A stretch of 8,103 bases of DNA, from NCBI GenBank assembly GCA_937898635.1, contig CALEJW010000180.1:1-8103 (forward strand), written 5' to 3'. The DNA is from an uncultured Pseudomonadota bacterium (GTDB lineage: Bacteria > Pseudomonadota > Gammaproteobacteria > Burkholderiales > Usitatibacteraceae). The notes beneath the pieces were generated by a model, which saw nothing but the letters and a program-made list of their open reading frames with translations, did not search any database and was not told the DNA's origin. Below, piece by piece: positions 1 through 6,543 of this stretch (within the stretch, counting starts at the first letter, position 1; each line of letters starts with the position of its first letter). Both the position numbers and the translations under genes were made by a program.

Positions 1-1247
1 TGGTGTGGGGGCTGGGAGCGGCGCTCTACCTCATCGCGTTCTACCAGCGGGTGGCGCCGGCGGTGCTGGTGCAGGAGCTCACGAGCGAGTTCGCGCTCAC
101 GGGCGCGGCGCTCGGCAACCTCTCCGCGTTCTACTTCTACAGCTACGTCGCGATCCAGATCCCCACGGGGCTCATCGCCGACCGCTGGGGGCCGCGCCGG
201 CTCCTCACCGCGGGCGCGGCGCTGACCGCGGCGGGCACGCTCGTCTTCGCCCTCGCGCCGACGGCCTACGTCGCGAACGCGGGACGGCTCGCCATCGGCG
301 CGGCCGCGGGCGTGGCCTTCGTCGCGATGCTCAAGCTCGCGAGCCACTGGATGCCCTCGACGCGCTTCGCGCTCGCGAGCGGCGTGGCGCTCTTCGTGGG
401 CGTCGTCGGCGCGACGGCGGCCGGCGCGCCCCTGCGCCTCGCGGTGGACGCGATGGGCTGGCGAAACGTGATGCTCGCGAGTGCCGCGGCGACCGCCCTC
501 GTGGCGGTCGCGATCTGGATCGTGGTCCGCGACGACCCTTCCGAGCGCGGCTACGACTCCTACTTCGCGCACCGATCGGGCAAGGCCGGCGGCAGCTCGA
601 TCGGCGCGGACCTGAAGGCGGTGTTCGCCTACCGCAACACGGCGCTGCTCTTCTTCATCCCCGGCGCCTTCTCGGGGATCGTGCTCATGTTCGCGGGCCT
701 GTGGGGCGTGCCCTTCCTCACGACGCACTACGGCTACAGCACCGCGGAAGCCGCGCTCCTCGCCTCCCTCACCCTCATCGCCTGGAGCGTGGGCAGCATC
801 CTCTACGGCCCGATCTCGGAGCGGGCGCGCAGCCGGCGCCTGCCCTACCTCGCGGGGCTCGCCGGCACCATGGCGCTGTGGGCCGCGATCGTCTGGGTGC
901 CGGGCTGGGGACGCGTCGCGATGCCCGTCCTCCTCGCCGCGCTGGGGCTGGTGGGCGGTGCCTTCATCCTCGTCTTCCCCTTCGCCAAGGAGAGCGTGCC
1001 GGCGCGGCTCGCGGGCACCGTCTCCGGCATCACCAACATGGGCGTGATGATGGGCGGGCTCGTGATGCAGCCGCTCGTCGGCTGGGTGCTCGACCGCCAC
1101 TGGACCGGCGCCCTCACCGCGGGCGGCGCGCGGCTCTACGACCTCGCCGCCTATCGCAACGCCTTCTCGCTCCTCTTCGCCTGGGGCGCCCTCGCCTTCC
1201 TGCTGCTCCTCTTCACGCGCGAGACCCGCTGCCGCCAGGCCGCCTAA
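1..1247 (+). CDS. MFS permease, 5'-truncated
   Basis: This is an inner-membrane major facilitator superfamily transporter whose substrate cannot be named. The visible 414 residues start inside the first transmembrane segment (GLGAALYLIAFYQRVAPAVL), so the true start lies upstream. The GTG at position 3 is probably an internal Val codon. The MFS motif A loop is clear at residues 56-67 (GLIADRWGPRRL), between TM2 and TM3. Alternating hydrophobic segments continue to the end and fit a 12-TM fold, with a polar central loop near residues 177-205 (DDPSERGYDSYFAHRSG). The sequence style resembles MFS proteins annotated as sugar-phosphate or organic-anion permeases, but no substrate motif supports that. 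The gene ends with tandem TAA TAA directly at the left edge of the 1250-1332 palindrome and converges on the Bcr/CflA-type gene. MFS membership is secure; substrate is unknown. Confidence 0.9.
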   Translation, partial: VWGLGAALYLIAFYQRVAPAVLVQELTSEFALTGAALGNLSAFYFYSYVAIQIPTGLIADRWGPRRLLTAGAALTAAGTLVFALAPTAYVANAGRLAIGAAAGVAFVAMLKLASHWMPSTRFALASGVALFVGVVGATAAGAPLRLAVDAMGWRNVMLASAAATALVAVAIWIVVRDDPSERGYDSYFAHRSGKAGGSSIGADLKAVFAYRNTALLFFIPGAFSGIVLMFAGLWGVPFLTTHYGYSTAEAALLASLTLIAWSVGSILYGPISERARSRRLPYLAGLAGTMALWAAIVWVPGWGRVAMPVLLAALGLVGGAFILVFPFAKESVPARLAGTVSGITNMGVMMGGLVMQPLVGWVLDRHWTGALTAGGARLYDLAAYRNAFSLLFAWGALAFLLLLFTRETRCRQAA

Positions 1248-1249
1248 TA

Positions 1250-1332
1250 AATGGGGTCAGGTGCAATTTTCGATCTGTCCCCTTTTTGCCGTGAGAAATG
1301 GGGACAGATCGGAAATTTCACCTGACCCCATT
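1250..1332. repeat. Nested inverted repeat, REP/RAYT-like doublet
   Basis: Two 33-nt arms (1250-1282 and 1300-1332) are reverse complements except at 2 positions, around a 17-nt centre (1283-1299) whose edges can extend the pairing. Each arm is itself an imperfect palindrome. The left arm carries GGGGTCAG (1253-1260) and CTGTCCCC (1275-1282). The right arm carries GGGGACAG (1300-1307) and CTGACCCC (1322-1329). The element is AT-richer than its surroundings. Head-to-head hairpins with GGGG(T/A)CAG ends resemble the REP doublets moved by REP-associated tyrosine transposases (RAYTs) in proteobacteria; that assignment is from memory of the family. No transposase is present here, so it would be a non-autonomous copy. 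It fills the gap between two convergent genes and supplies the stop codon of the - strand gene. Confidence 0.8.
1253..1287 (+). terminator. Possible intrinsic terminator of the MFS gene
   Basis: On the + strand, GGGGTCAG (1253-1260) can pair with CTGTCCCC (1275-1282), with one T-T mismatch and a 14-nt loop. Five T residues follow at 1283-1287. It begins 6 nt after the first TAA of the upstream MFS gene, as expected for a Rho-independent terminator. The mirror hairpin on the - strand has a poorer T-run (ATTTCTC), but the whole 83-bp palindrome could also stop transcription from that side. In full-length RNA the long hairpin would compete with this short one. Confidence 0.5.
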
Positions 1333-2526
1333 ATTCTTGTAGTAGATGCGCCAGCAGGCGAAGCCGGTGAGCATCATCGCCGCCATGCCCGCGGCCATCC
1401 AGCGCGGGTCGTGGAAGACGGCCGGGGCGATGAGGCCGGCGGTGATGGTGTTGATCATTCCCGAGACGAAGCCCTGGAGCGAGGCCGCCATGCCGCGGCG
1501 CGTGGGAAAGAGGTCGAGCGTGGTGAGCGAGATCGTCGGCATCGCCATGGCGGTGCCGATCGCGTAGAAGAAGATGGGAATCACCGCCCAGGGAATCGAC
1601 GGCGTGAAGAGGAAGTTGTAGGCGAGGTTGGCGGCCGCCGACACGCCCATGAAGGTGTAGGCGCGGCGAAGCGTCTGCGCGCGCGTGAGCCGCCCCGCCG
1701 CGCGCCCCGAGAGCTGCGAGCCCACGAGGATGCCGGCGATGCCGGGAATGAAGAGCCAGGAGTATTCCTTCGGCCCCAGCCCCAGGTGCGTCGAGAGGAA
1801 CATCGGCGCCGAGAGGATGTAGAGGAAGAAGGCGTTGAAGTTGAACCCCATCGCGAGCGAGAGCAGCAGGAAGGGCCGGCTCGCGCCCACCTCGCGGTAG
1901 CCCTGCAGGAGCGCGGCCGGGTGGAAGGGCTGGCGAAGCGAATCCGGCAGCGTCTCGCGAAGCAGGCGAGCGCCCGCGACGACGAGCACGAGGCCCACGG
2001 CCGCGAGGAACCAGAAGATCGACTGCCACCCGAAGGCCTCGAAGAGCAGGCCCCCGACGATCGGCGCGACCACGGGCGCGAGGCCGAAGAAGAGCGTCAC
2101 CATCGACATGAGGCGCTGCGCGTCCTCCTCCTCGTAGAGGTCGCGGATCATGGCGCGGCCCACGACGATGCCCGCGCCCGTGGACACGCCCTGCACCGCC
2201 CGCCAGAGGATGAGCGTGTGCACGTTGGTCGCGAGCGCCGCGCCGAGGGAGGCCACGGTGAAGACCACGAGCGAGACCACGATCACGGGCTTGCGCCCGA
2301 GGCTGTCGGAGAGCGCGCCGTGGAAGAGGAACATCACGCCGAAGGCGAGGAGGTAGGCCGAGAGCGTCTGCTGCATCTCGAGCGGCGTGGCCCCGAGCGC
2401 GGCCTGCATGCCGCCGAAGGCGGGCAGGTAGGTGTCGATCGCGAAGGGCCCGAGGGTCGCGAGCGCGCCGAGCAGCGCCGCGAAGGCGATGCGGAACGAG
2501 AGCGCCTTCCGGTCGGGAGCGCTCAT
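1318..2526 (-). CDS. Bcr/CflA-type MFS drug-resistance exporter
   Basis: This 402-residue protein is a 12-TM inner-membrane antiporter of the Bcr/CflA (DHA1) type, a family known to export drugs and some small metabolites in exchange for protons. TM1 carries the family-like segment GPFAIDTYLPAF near residues 22-33. Motif A follows between TM2 and TM3 as GALSDSLGRKPV. A motif-C-like stretch (LAPVVAPIVGG) lies near the expected TM5. Length fits the family norm of about 400. The ATG is chosen because AAGGAGG sits 4 nt upstream and because it overlaps the cytochrome stop as ATGA, suggesting translational coupling. The last residues (NNGVR) and the TGA stop are read from the right arm of the REP-like palindrome, so the C-terminus may have been altered by insertion. 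The transported substrate is unknown; a link to the cytochrome is inferred only from the shared operon. Confidence 0.9.
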   Translation of the reverse strand: MSAPDRKALSFRIAFAALLGALATLGPFAIDTYLPAFGGMQAALGATPLEMQQTLSAYLLAFGVMFLFHGALSDSLGRKPVIVVSLVVFTVASLGAALATNVHTLILWRAVQGVSTGAGIVVGRAMIRDLYEEEDAQRLMSMVTLFFGLAPVVAPIVGGLLFEAFGWQSIFWFLAAVGLVLVVAGARLLRETLPDSLRQPFHPAALLQGYREVGASRPFLLLSLAMGFNFNAFFLYILSAPMFLSTHLGLGPKEYSWLFIPGIAGILVGSQLSGRAAGRLTRAQTLRRAYTFMGVSAAANLAYNFLFTPSIPWAVIPIFFYAIGTAMAMPTISLTTLDLFPTRRGMAASLQGFVSGMINTITAGLIAPAVFHDPRWMAAGMAAMMLTGFACWRIYYKNNGVR

Positions 2527-4448
2527 CGCGCCTCCTTCGGCCACGCCGGCAGCGCGCAGCGCGCGGACCTCGCCGCGAGCGTTCCCGGGAAATCCGCGAG
2601 GGCTCGCTTCATAGCGGGCGAATCCCCCGCGTGGCAGGCGAGGCACGCGCCCACCGTGAGGATGCGCCGCTGCTCGTCCACCGAGAAGGGCCGCGCGCCC
2701 TCGCGCGTGGAGACCATTCCCGTGCGCTCGGCGAGGAATCCCGTCCACGCGTCCTCGGGCAGGCCGTCGTGCTTCGCGGCCCCGGCGGCGGGCCGGAAAG
2801 TCCACCGTCCCGTGGTCCCCGAGACGCGATAGCGCAGCTCCCCCTTGCCGTAGCCCAGCGCCACCGGGTCGGCGTGGCAGGACGCGCAGCTCCTCGCCTC
2901 GCGCCGCGTGGTGTGCGAATGGAGCTTCGCGTAGAGGCGGCGATGGATCAGGTCGGGCGGCTTTCCGGCTTCGCGGTTGCGGTCGAAGCTCATCACCATG
3001 CCCGGGACGAAAGTGTCGATGGCGCCGCGCGCGTCCCCCGCATGCAGCACGCCCAGCGTCGGCGGCAGGGGCTCGAAGGGCCCCGCGGTCTCGTTCCAGG
3101 TGCCCTTCACCCAGGCCTGCGCCGCGTGGTCGAAGCCCTCGTCCTTCGGGTCGAACTGCGTGTGGCAGGCGACGCAGCGCGGCGCCCACGCGGTGTGGCA
3201 GCTCGCGCAGGAAAGCCTCTCGTGGCCCCGGCCCTCGGTGCACGCCGCGGCCGGCGCCTTGAGCGCGAGGGCCTCGCCCGTCCGCTTGCGCAGGAGCCGC
3301 GCGCTCTTGCCCTCCTCCACCACCACGTTCACGAGCGGCTCGCCGTCGCGCGTCGTGCCCATGCGCTGGCCGGGGCCGAGGGCGCGCCCGCGAAGCTTCA
3401 TCAGCAGCCGCGACTCGGGATCGACGAAATCCGCCGCGACGGAGACCAGCTTCGCCGCGTGGCAGTCCTCGCAGGCCACCTTCTGCTGCTCGCTCTTCCG
3501 CGCGACTTCCGCGCCCGCGCCCATCAACTCGTTGGCGGTGTGGCAGTCGATGCACTCGAGGCCGCGCTCGTGGTGCACGTCGGCGACGATCTTTTCCACG
3601 ATGCGCCCGTCGTCGAGCTTGCGCAGCGCGGCGCCGGCGACTTTCCTCGCGGCCGCGGGCGCCGCGTTGTCTCCCGCCTCCTCGCGCAGCTCGTTCCAGC
3701 CCTCGTAGGAGAGCGCGATGCGGCCCGAGCGGCTGTGGCAGCCGAAGCAGTGGCCATTCGTGGGATCCAGGGCGAGCTTCGGGTGCGCGGCGGGAACGCC
3801 GGTGCGCGCCTCGCGCGGCTTCGCGACATGGGCCGCGAGGGCCTTCGCGGCCTCCGCGGAGTACTCGAGGTGGCACGCGTTGCAGCCGCCGCCCTGGGAC
3901 TCCTGGCCGATGGGGCCCCACTCGGTCTTCGGTTGTCCGAGGTGGCAGCCGACACAGAGCTCGCGCAGGTGGCTGTCGGCCACGCCGTGGCCCAGCCGGT
4001 TCGCGTGGGGGATCCGCCCGTCGGGACGCGCCGGCTCGCCGAGGGCCACGCGGTCCACTTCGATAACGCCCGCCATCGTCGTCATGATCGAGCGTTCCAC
4101 GCGCGGCACGATGGCCGCGTGGCAGCCGGCCTGCCCGCAGGTCTTCGCCGCGTCGGCGAGATTTCCGGGGATGAGGATCATGCCGGCGTGGGCGCGCGCC
4201 TTGTCCATCGTCCGGCCGTCGCCCGCGTGGCAGGAAGCGCAGCCGATGGCGGACGGCGCGTGCGCGCCCTCGAGCCCGGTGACGCCGCCGTGGCAGGTGA
4301 CGCAAGCCTCCGCGAGCCCGAGCGCCACGCGAATCCGCCCGCCGTCGCCGCGCAGGAAGAGCCCGGCCACGAAGACGACGGCCAGGGCGGCGGCGAGGAG
4401 GAGAAGGGACTTCAGGCGCACGACCGCTAGTGTAACGGGGCGCGGCAC
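2523..4448 (-). CDS. Twelve-haem c-type cytochrome, membrane-anchored
   Basis: This 641-residue protein is exported and probably tethered in the periplasm by an N-terminal hydrophobic segment (about residues 12-31) lacking a clear AxA cleavage site. It has eleven CXXCH haem-binding motifs, with first Cys at residues 49, 70, 165, 189, 234, 299, 326, 414, 425, 521 and 602. One CX4CH (CGQAGCH, 104-110) makes twelve. Spacing is irregular: motifs 9 and 10 are 11 residues apart, while haem-free stretches of about 80-95 residues lie at 331-413 and 430-520. It is therefore not a simple repeat of a triheme unit. Such proteins carry electrons or act as multihaem reductases; I do not recognise the family and do not assign a substrate. 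The GTG at 4448 is the longest start. GTG at residue 10 would give a more typical signal (MRLKSLLLL), but neither has a strong Shine-Dalgarno. It lies 36 bp after the regulator gene. Confidence 0.9.
   Translation of the reverse strand: MPRPVTLAVVRLKSLLLLAAALAVVFVAGLFLRGDGGRIRVALGLAEACVTCHGGVTGLEGAHAPSAIGCASCHAGDGRTMDKARAHAGMILIPGNLADAAKTCGQAGCHAAIVPRVERSIMTTMAGVIEVDRVALGEPARPDGRIPHANRLGHGVADSHLRELCVGCHLGQPKTEWGPIGQESQGGGCNACHLEYSAEAAKALAAHVAKPREARTGVPAAHPKLALDPTNGHCFGCHSRSGRIALSYEGWNELREEAGDNAAPAAARKVAGAALRKLDDGRIVEKIVADVHHERGLECIDCHTANELMGAGAEVARKSEQQKVACEDCHAAKLVSVAADFVDPESRLLMKLRGRALGPGQRMGTTRDGEPLVNVVVEEGKSARLLRKRTGEALALKAPAAACTEGRGHERLSCASCHTAWAPRCVACHTQFDPKDEGFDHAAQAWVKGTWNETAGPFEPLPPTLGVLHAGDARGAIDTFVPGMVMSFDRNREAGKPPDLIHRRLYAKLHSHTTRREARSCASCHADPVALGYGKGELRYRVSGTTGRWTFRPAAGAAKHDGLPEDAWTGFLAERTGMVSTREGARPFSVDEQRRILTVGACLACHAGDSPAMKRALADFPGTLAARSARCALPAWPKEAR
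2531..2537 (-). promoter_or_regulatory. Ribosome binding site of the exporter gene
   Basis: The - strand reads AAGGAGG, then four bases, then ATGA. This near-perfect Shine-Dalgarno lies inside the last codons of the cytochrome gene and fixes the exporter start at 2526. It is far stronger than any site in front of the cytochrome, regulator or kinase genes, so the exporter could be translated efficiently even if the cytochrome is not. Confidence 0.8.
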
Positions 4449-4472
4449 GCTTTCCGCCCGCGACCGGAAGGC
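4449..4472 (-). promoter_or_regulatory. Possible hairpin at the cytochrome start
   Basis: In the 36-bp gap between regulator and cytochrome, the - strand RNA can form an 8-bp stem (GCCUUCCG with CGGAAAGC, one C-A mismatch) around an 8-nt loop. The 3' arm ends directly before the GTG start and contains CGGAA, the only weak ribosome-binding candidate. Folding would hide it. There is no U-run, so a terminator is unlikely. GC-rich DNA forms such stems by chance, so this is a weak call. Confidence 0.3.
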
Positions 4473-4484
4473 GGACCCCGCGCG

Positions 4485-5270
4485 CTACATCATCCGGAAG
4501 TGGTGCAGGAAGCTGCGGCTCACCGGCAGCGTCTCCTCGCGGCCCTTCAGGTGGACGGTCGCGGTCTCGTTGGCGCCGCGCACGACGTGGGCGACGGCGC
4601 GCAGGTTCACCACCACGGACCGGTGCACCTGGACGAAGAGCTCGGCGTCGAGCTGCGCCGCGAGGTCCTTCAGGGCCGTGCGCACCAGCCCCTCGCAGCG
4701 CTCGCCTTCCGGCGTGTGCCACGCCACCAGCGTGTACTTGTCCTCCGCGCGCAGGAAATCGACCTCGTCGGCGGCGACGACCCTGAGTTTCTGCCCGGCA
4801 GACACGCGAAGCCACTTGAGCGTCGCGGGCCCGGCCGTGTTCGCGAAGCGCGTGGCGATCCTCTCCAGCGGCGCCTCCGTGTCGGGAACCTCCCTGCCGG
4901 CGCGAAGCCGCTCGCGAAGCCGCCCCACGGTGTCCGCGAGCCGCGCGAGTTCCACGGGCTTCACGAGGTAGTCGAGCGCGCCCTGCTCGAAGGCCTGCAC
5001 CGCGTACTGGTCGTAGGCGGTGACGAAGACCACGTGCGCGCGCCGGCCGATGAAGCGCGCCGCTTCCACGCCCGAGAGCCCCGGCATGTGCACGTCGAGG
5101 AAGCAGACGTCCGGCTTCTGCGCTTCGAAGCACTCGACCGCGAGGCGCCCGTTCTTCAGTTGCGCCACCACCTCCAGCTCCGGCCACGCCTGGGCGAGGA
5201 GCCGCGCGAGGGATTCGCGAAGCAGCGGCTCGTCGTCGGCGATGAGTGCCGTGGGACGCCGGCCGCTCAC
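4485..5270 (-). CDS. LytTR-family response regulator
   Basis: This 261-residue cytoplasmic regulator is activated by phosphotransfer from its partner kinase and binds DNA. The receiver domain (about 7-120) has the acidic pair D12-D13, phosphoacceptor D59 in FLDVHMPG, switch T84 and conserved K104 in DYLVKPV. The C-terminal LytTR domain (about 150-258) shows the expected features: VVAADEVDFLRAEDKYTLV, then FVQVHRSVVVNLRAV at 212-226, and a final LPVSRSF. This architecture matches AlgR/LytR/YehT-type regulators, which usually bind paired direct repeats. The GTG start at 5270 overlaps the kinase stop as GTGA and gives a complete receiver beginning MSGRRPTALIADDEP. No internal Met offers an alternative before D12. 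The likely targets are its own operon (cytochrome and exporter) and perhaps the divergent rhodanese gene; this is inferred from position. Confidence 0.95.
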   Translation of the reverse strand: MSGRRPTALIADDEPLLRESLARLLAQAWPELEVVAQLKNGRLAVECFEAQKPDVCFLDVHMPGLSGVEAARFIGRRAHVVFVTAYDQYAVQAFEQGALDYLVKPVELARLADTVGRLRERLRAGREVPDTEAPLERIATRFANTAGPATLKWLRVSAGQKLRVVAADEVDFLRAEDKYTLVAWHTPEGERCEGLVRTALKDLAAQLDAELFVQVHRSVVVNLRAVAHVVRGANETATVHLKGREETLPVSRSFLHHFRMM

Positions 5271-6358
5271 GCTTCGCCCCGTCGCGCCGGGAAGTCGAGC
5301 TCCGCGCTCGTGCCGTGCGGCTGCACCGGCTGAAGGTCGAGCTTCGCGTCGCCGCCGAAGAAGAGCTCGAGGCGCTCGCGCAGGTTCGTGAGGCCGGTGC
5401 CCATTCCCTTGCCGCCGCGCCCCAGGCCCATGCCGGTGTCGGTGACCCGCGCGCGGCAGCGGCCGTCTTCCACCCAGGCGCGCACGCCGATGTGGCCGCC
5501 TTCCTCGCTGGGGTCGATGCCGTGGCGCACGGCGTTCTCCGCCAGCGTGAGGAGCGTCATGGGCGGGCATTGCAGGCGCTTCGCCTCCTCGTCGGCCTCG
5601 ATCGTGAAGTCGAGGCGGTCGGGCATGCGCATGTGCATGACCTCGAGGTAGGCGCGCACGAGGTCCAGCTCCTGCCCGAGCGTGGCGCTCGGCTCGTTCA
5701 GGCGCGGCACCGCGGCGCGCAGGTACGCGATGAGGCTCTCGAGCACCGTGGAGGCGCGCGGGGAACCGGTAGTCACCAGCTCGCGCACGTTGGCGAGTGT
5801 GTTGAAGAGGAAGTGCGGCTCGACGCGGGCCTGCAGCAGGCGCAGGCGCGCGTCGAGCGCCTTGCGCTCGAGCTCGCTTCGCTCCAGCTCGAAGGCGAGC
5901 GCCTGGTTGCGCGCCGCGTCCTTGATCTCGTTGAAGAGCGCGGACACGGCGATCCACGGCGAGGCGAGGAGGCCCAGGAAGGTCATCACGGCGAAACCCG
6001 TGAGGCGCTTCTCGTTCAGGTACCACGCTTGCGCGTCCCCCATCGTCGTGACGCAGTAGGCGAGCAGGACTCCCAGGGGAACCGCGACGGCGACCCCCAG
6101 GACCTGCAGGGCCCAGCGGGCGAGCCACCGGGGCAGGCGCGCGGGCCAGCGCTCGAAGAGGCCGTAGGCGACGAGGACGAGGGTGCCCGCGATCAGCAGG
6201 CGCCCGAGCAGGACCCGGTACGGCGCCTCCCAGGTCGGCAGGATCACGAGGCTCACCGCGAGGCAGGTGAAGAACGCGACCTTCAGCCGCCGGAAGCCGA
6301 AGACCCGCCGCAGCGCCGAGGGCGGCGAGGGCGGGACGGGAGACACGGAAGCGTTCAT
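5267..6358 (-). CDS. LytS/YehU-type sensor histidine kinase
   Basis: This 363-residue inner-membrane kinase belongs to the His_kinase (PF06580) group that pairs with LytTR regulators. About four hydrophobic segments (near 26-41, 49-67, 83-105 and 120-142) precede a helical, probably coiled-coil linker (145-178). The phosphoacceptor is H182 in EPHFLFNTL. The ATP-binding domain has an N-box (LAENAVRHG, N275), a G1 box (DTGMGLG, 307-313) and a G2 box (GTGLTNLRERL, 320-330). The connecting loops are short, so there is no large periplasmic sensor domain; the signal is probably sensed in or near the membrane. The ATG at 6358 is chosen because it gives a short polar N-terminus before TM1; longer forms would run into the divergent rhodanese gene. 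No Shine-Dalgarno is visible upstream. The stop overlaps the regulator start by 4 bp, so they are a cognate pair. Confidence 0.93.
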   Translation of the reverse strand: MNASVSPVPPSPPSALRRVFGFRRLKVAFFTCLAVSLVILPTWEAPYRVLLGRLLIAGTLVLVAYGLFERWPARLPRWLARWALQVLGVAVAVPLGVLLAYCVTTMGDAQAWYLNEKRLTGFAVMTFLGLLASPWIAVSALFNEIKDAARNQALAFELERSELERKALDARLRLLQARVEPHFLFNTLANVRELVTTGSPRASTVLESLIAYLRAAVPRLNEPSATLGQELDLVRAYLEVMHMRMPDRLDFTIEADEEAKRLQCPPMTLLTLAENAVRHGIDPSEEGGHIGVRAWVEDGRCRARVTDTGMGLGRGGKGMGTGLTNLRERLELFFGGDAKLDLQPVQPHGTSAELDFPARRGEA

Positions 6359-6543
6359 GGCGTAACGATAGCAGCCGGACGAGTGCCGATTCCCCGGAAA
6401 AGGGGGGCTACAGGCGTGCGCCGCCGCCGCCCGTCCGTCTCCACCGTGCCTCGCGACAGCCCTCCGTCGCCCGTCGCAAAGCGGTTCCCCGCGCGCGTGC
6501 CTTCTCCCACAGTCGGGGCCATCCAGGGCCATGGGAGGGCCGA
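6359..6543. promoter_or_regulatory. Divergent intergenic region, kinase operon/rhodanese gene
   Basis: These 185 bases separate two divergent starts and should hold both promoters. Toward the kinase, TATCGT (- strand, ending about 7 nt before the ATG) is a possible -10, which would give an almost leaderless mRNA; no convincing -35 is seen. On the rhodanese side I see no clear sigma-70 boxes. Three GGGCC blocks at 6516-6520, 6526-6530 and 6537-6541 are spaced 10 and 11 bp, about one helical turn. A TTCC-CC-GGAA mini-palindrome lies near 6390-6399. A LytTR operator would be expected here, but I cannot identify one with confidence. Confidence 0.45.
6533..6539 (+). promoter_or_regulatory. Ribosome binding site of the rhodanese gene
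   Basis: GGGAGGG is followed by four bases and then ATG at 6544, a good Shine-Dalgarno that fixes the start of the rhodanese gene. An ATG at 6531 is out of frame and overlaps the site itself, so it is not the start. Confidence 0.75.

Noticed and set aside
5..1294. A + strand open frame overlapping the MFS permease gene
   Set aside because: It is Arg/His/Gly-rich with no membrane segments, while the other frame gives a clean MFS protein ending at the palindrome.
2631..4430. A 599-codon open frame on the + strand, antisense to the cytochrome
   Set aside because: The composition is Arg/Ala/Gly/His-rich without domains or a ribosome site, while the opposite strand carries twelve haem motifs. 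It is a GC-driven shadow.
4425..4448. TTACACTA on the - strand as a -10 box for a separate cytochrome promoter
   Set aside because: It lies inside the coding frame if GTG 4448 is the start, has no convincing -35 box at 16-18 bp, and would leave an almost leaderless mRNA even for the shorter start. It is possible but not supported.
1318..5187. A 1289-codon open frame on the - strand spanning exporter, cytochrome and regulator regions
   Set aside because: Only its last 402 codons make a sensible protein (the exporter). The upstream part is Arg/Gly/Ala-rich shadow of the cytochrome and regulator genes, produced by high GC and lack of stop codons.
1860..5230. Frequent GCGAAGC words suggesting a dispersed repeat or uptake signal
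   Set aside because: They fall inside genes in different frames and match preferred codons in GC-rich DNA. There is no conserved flank or regular spacing.
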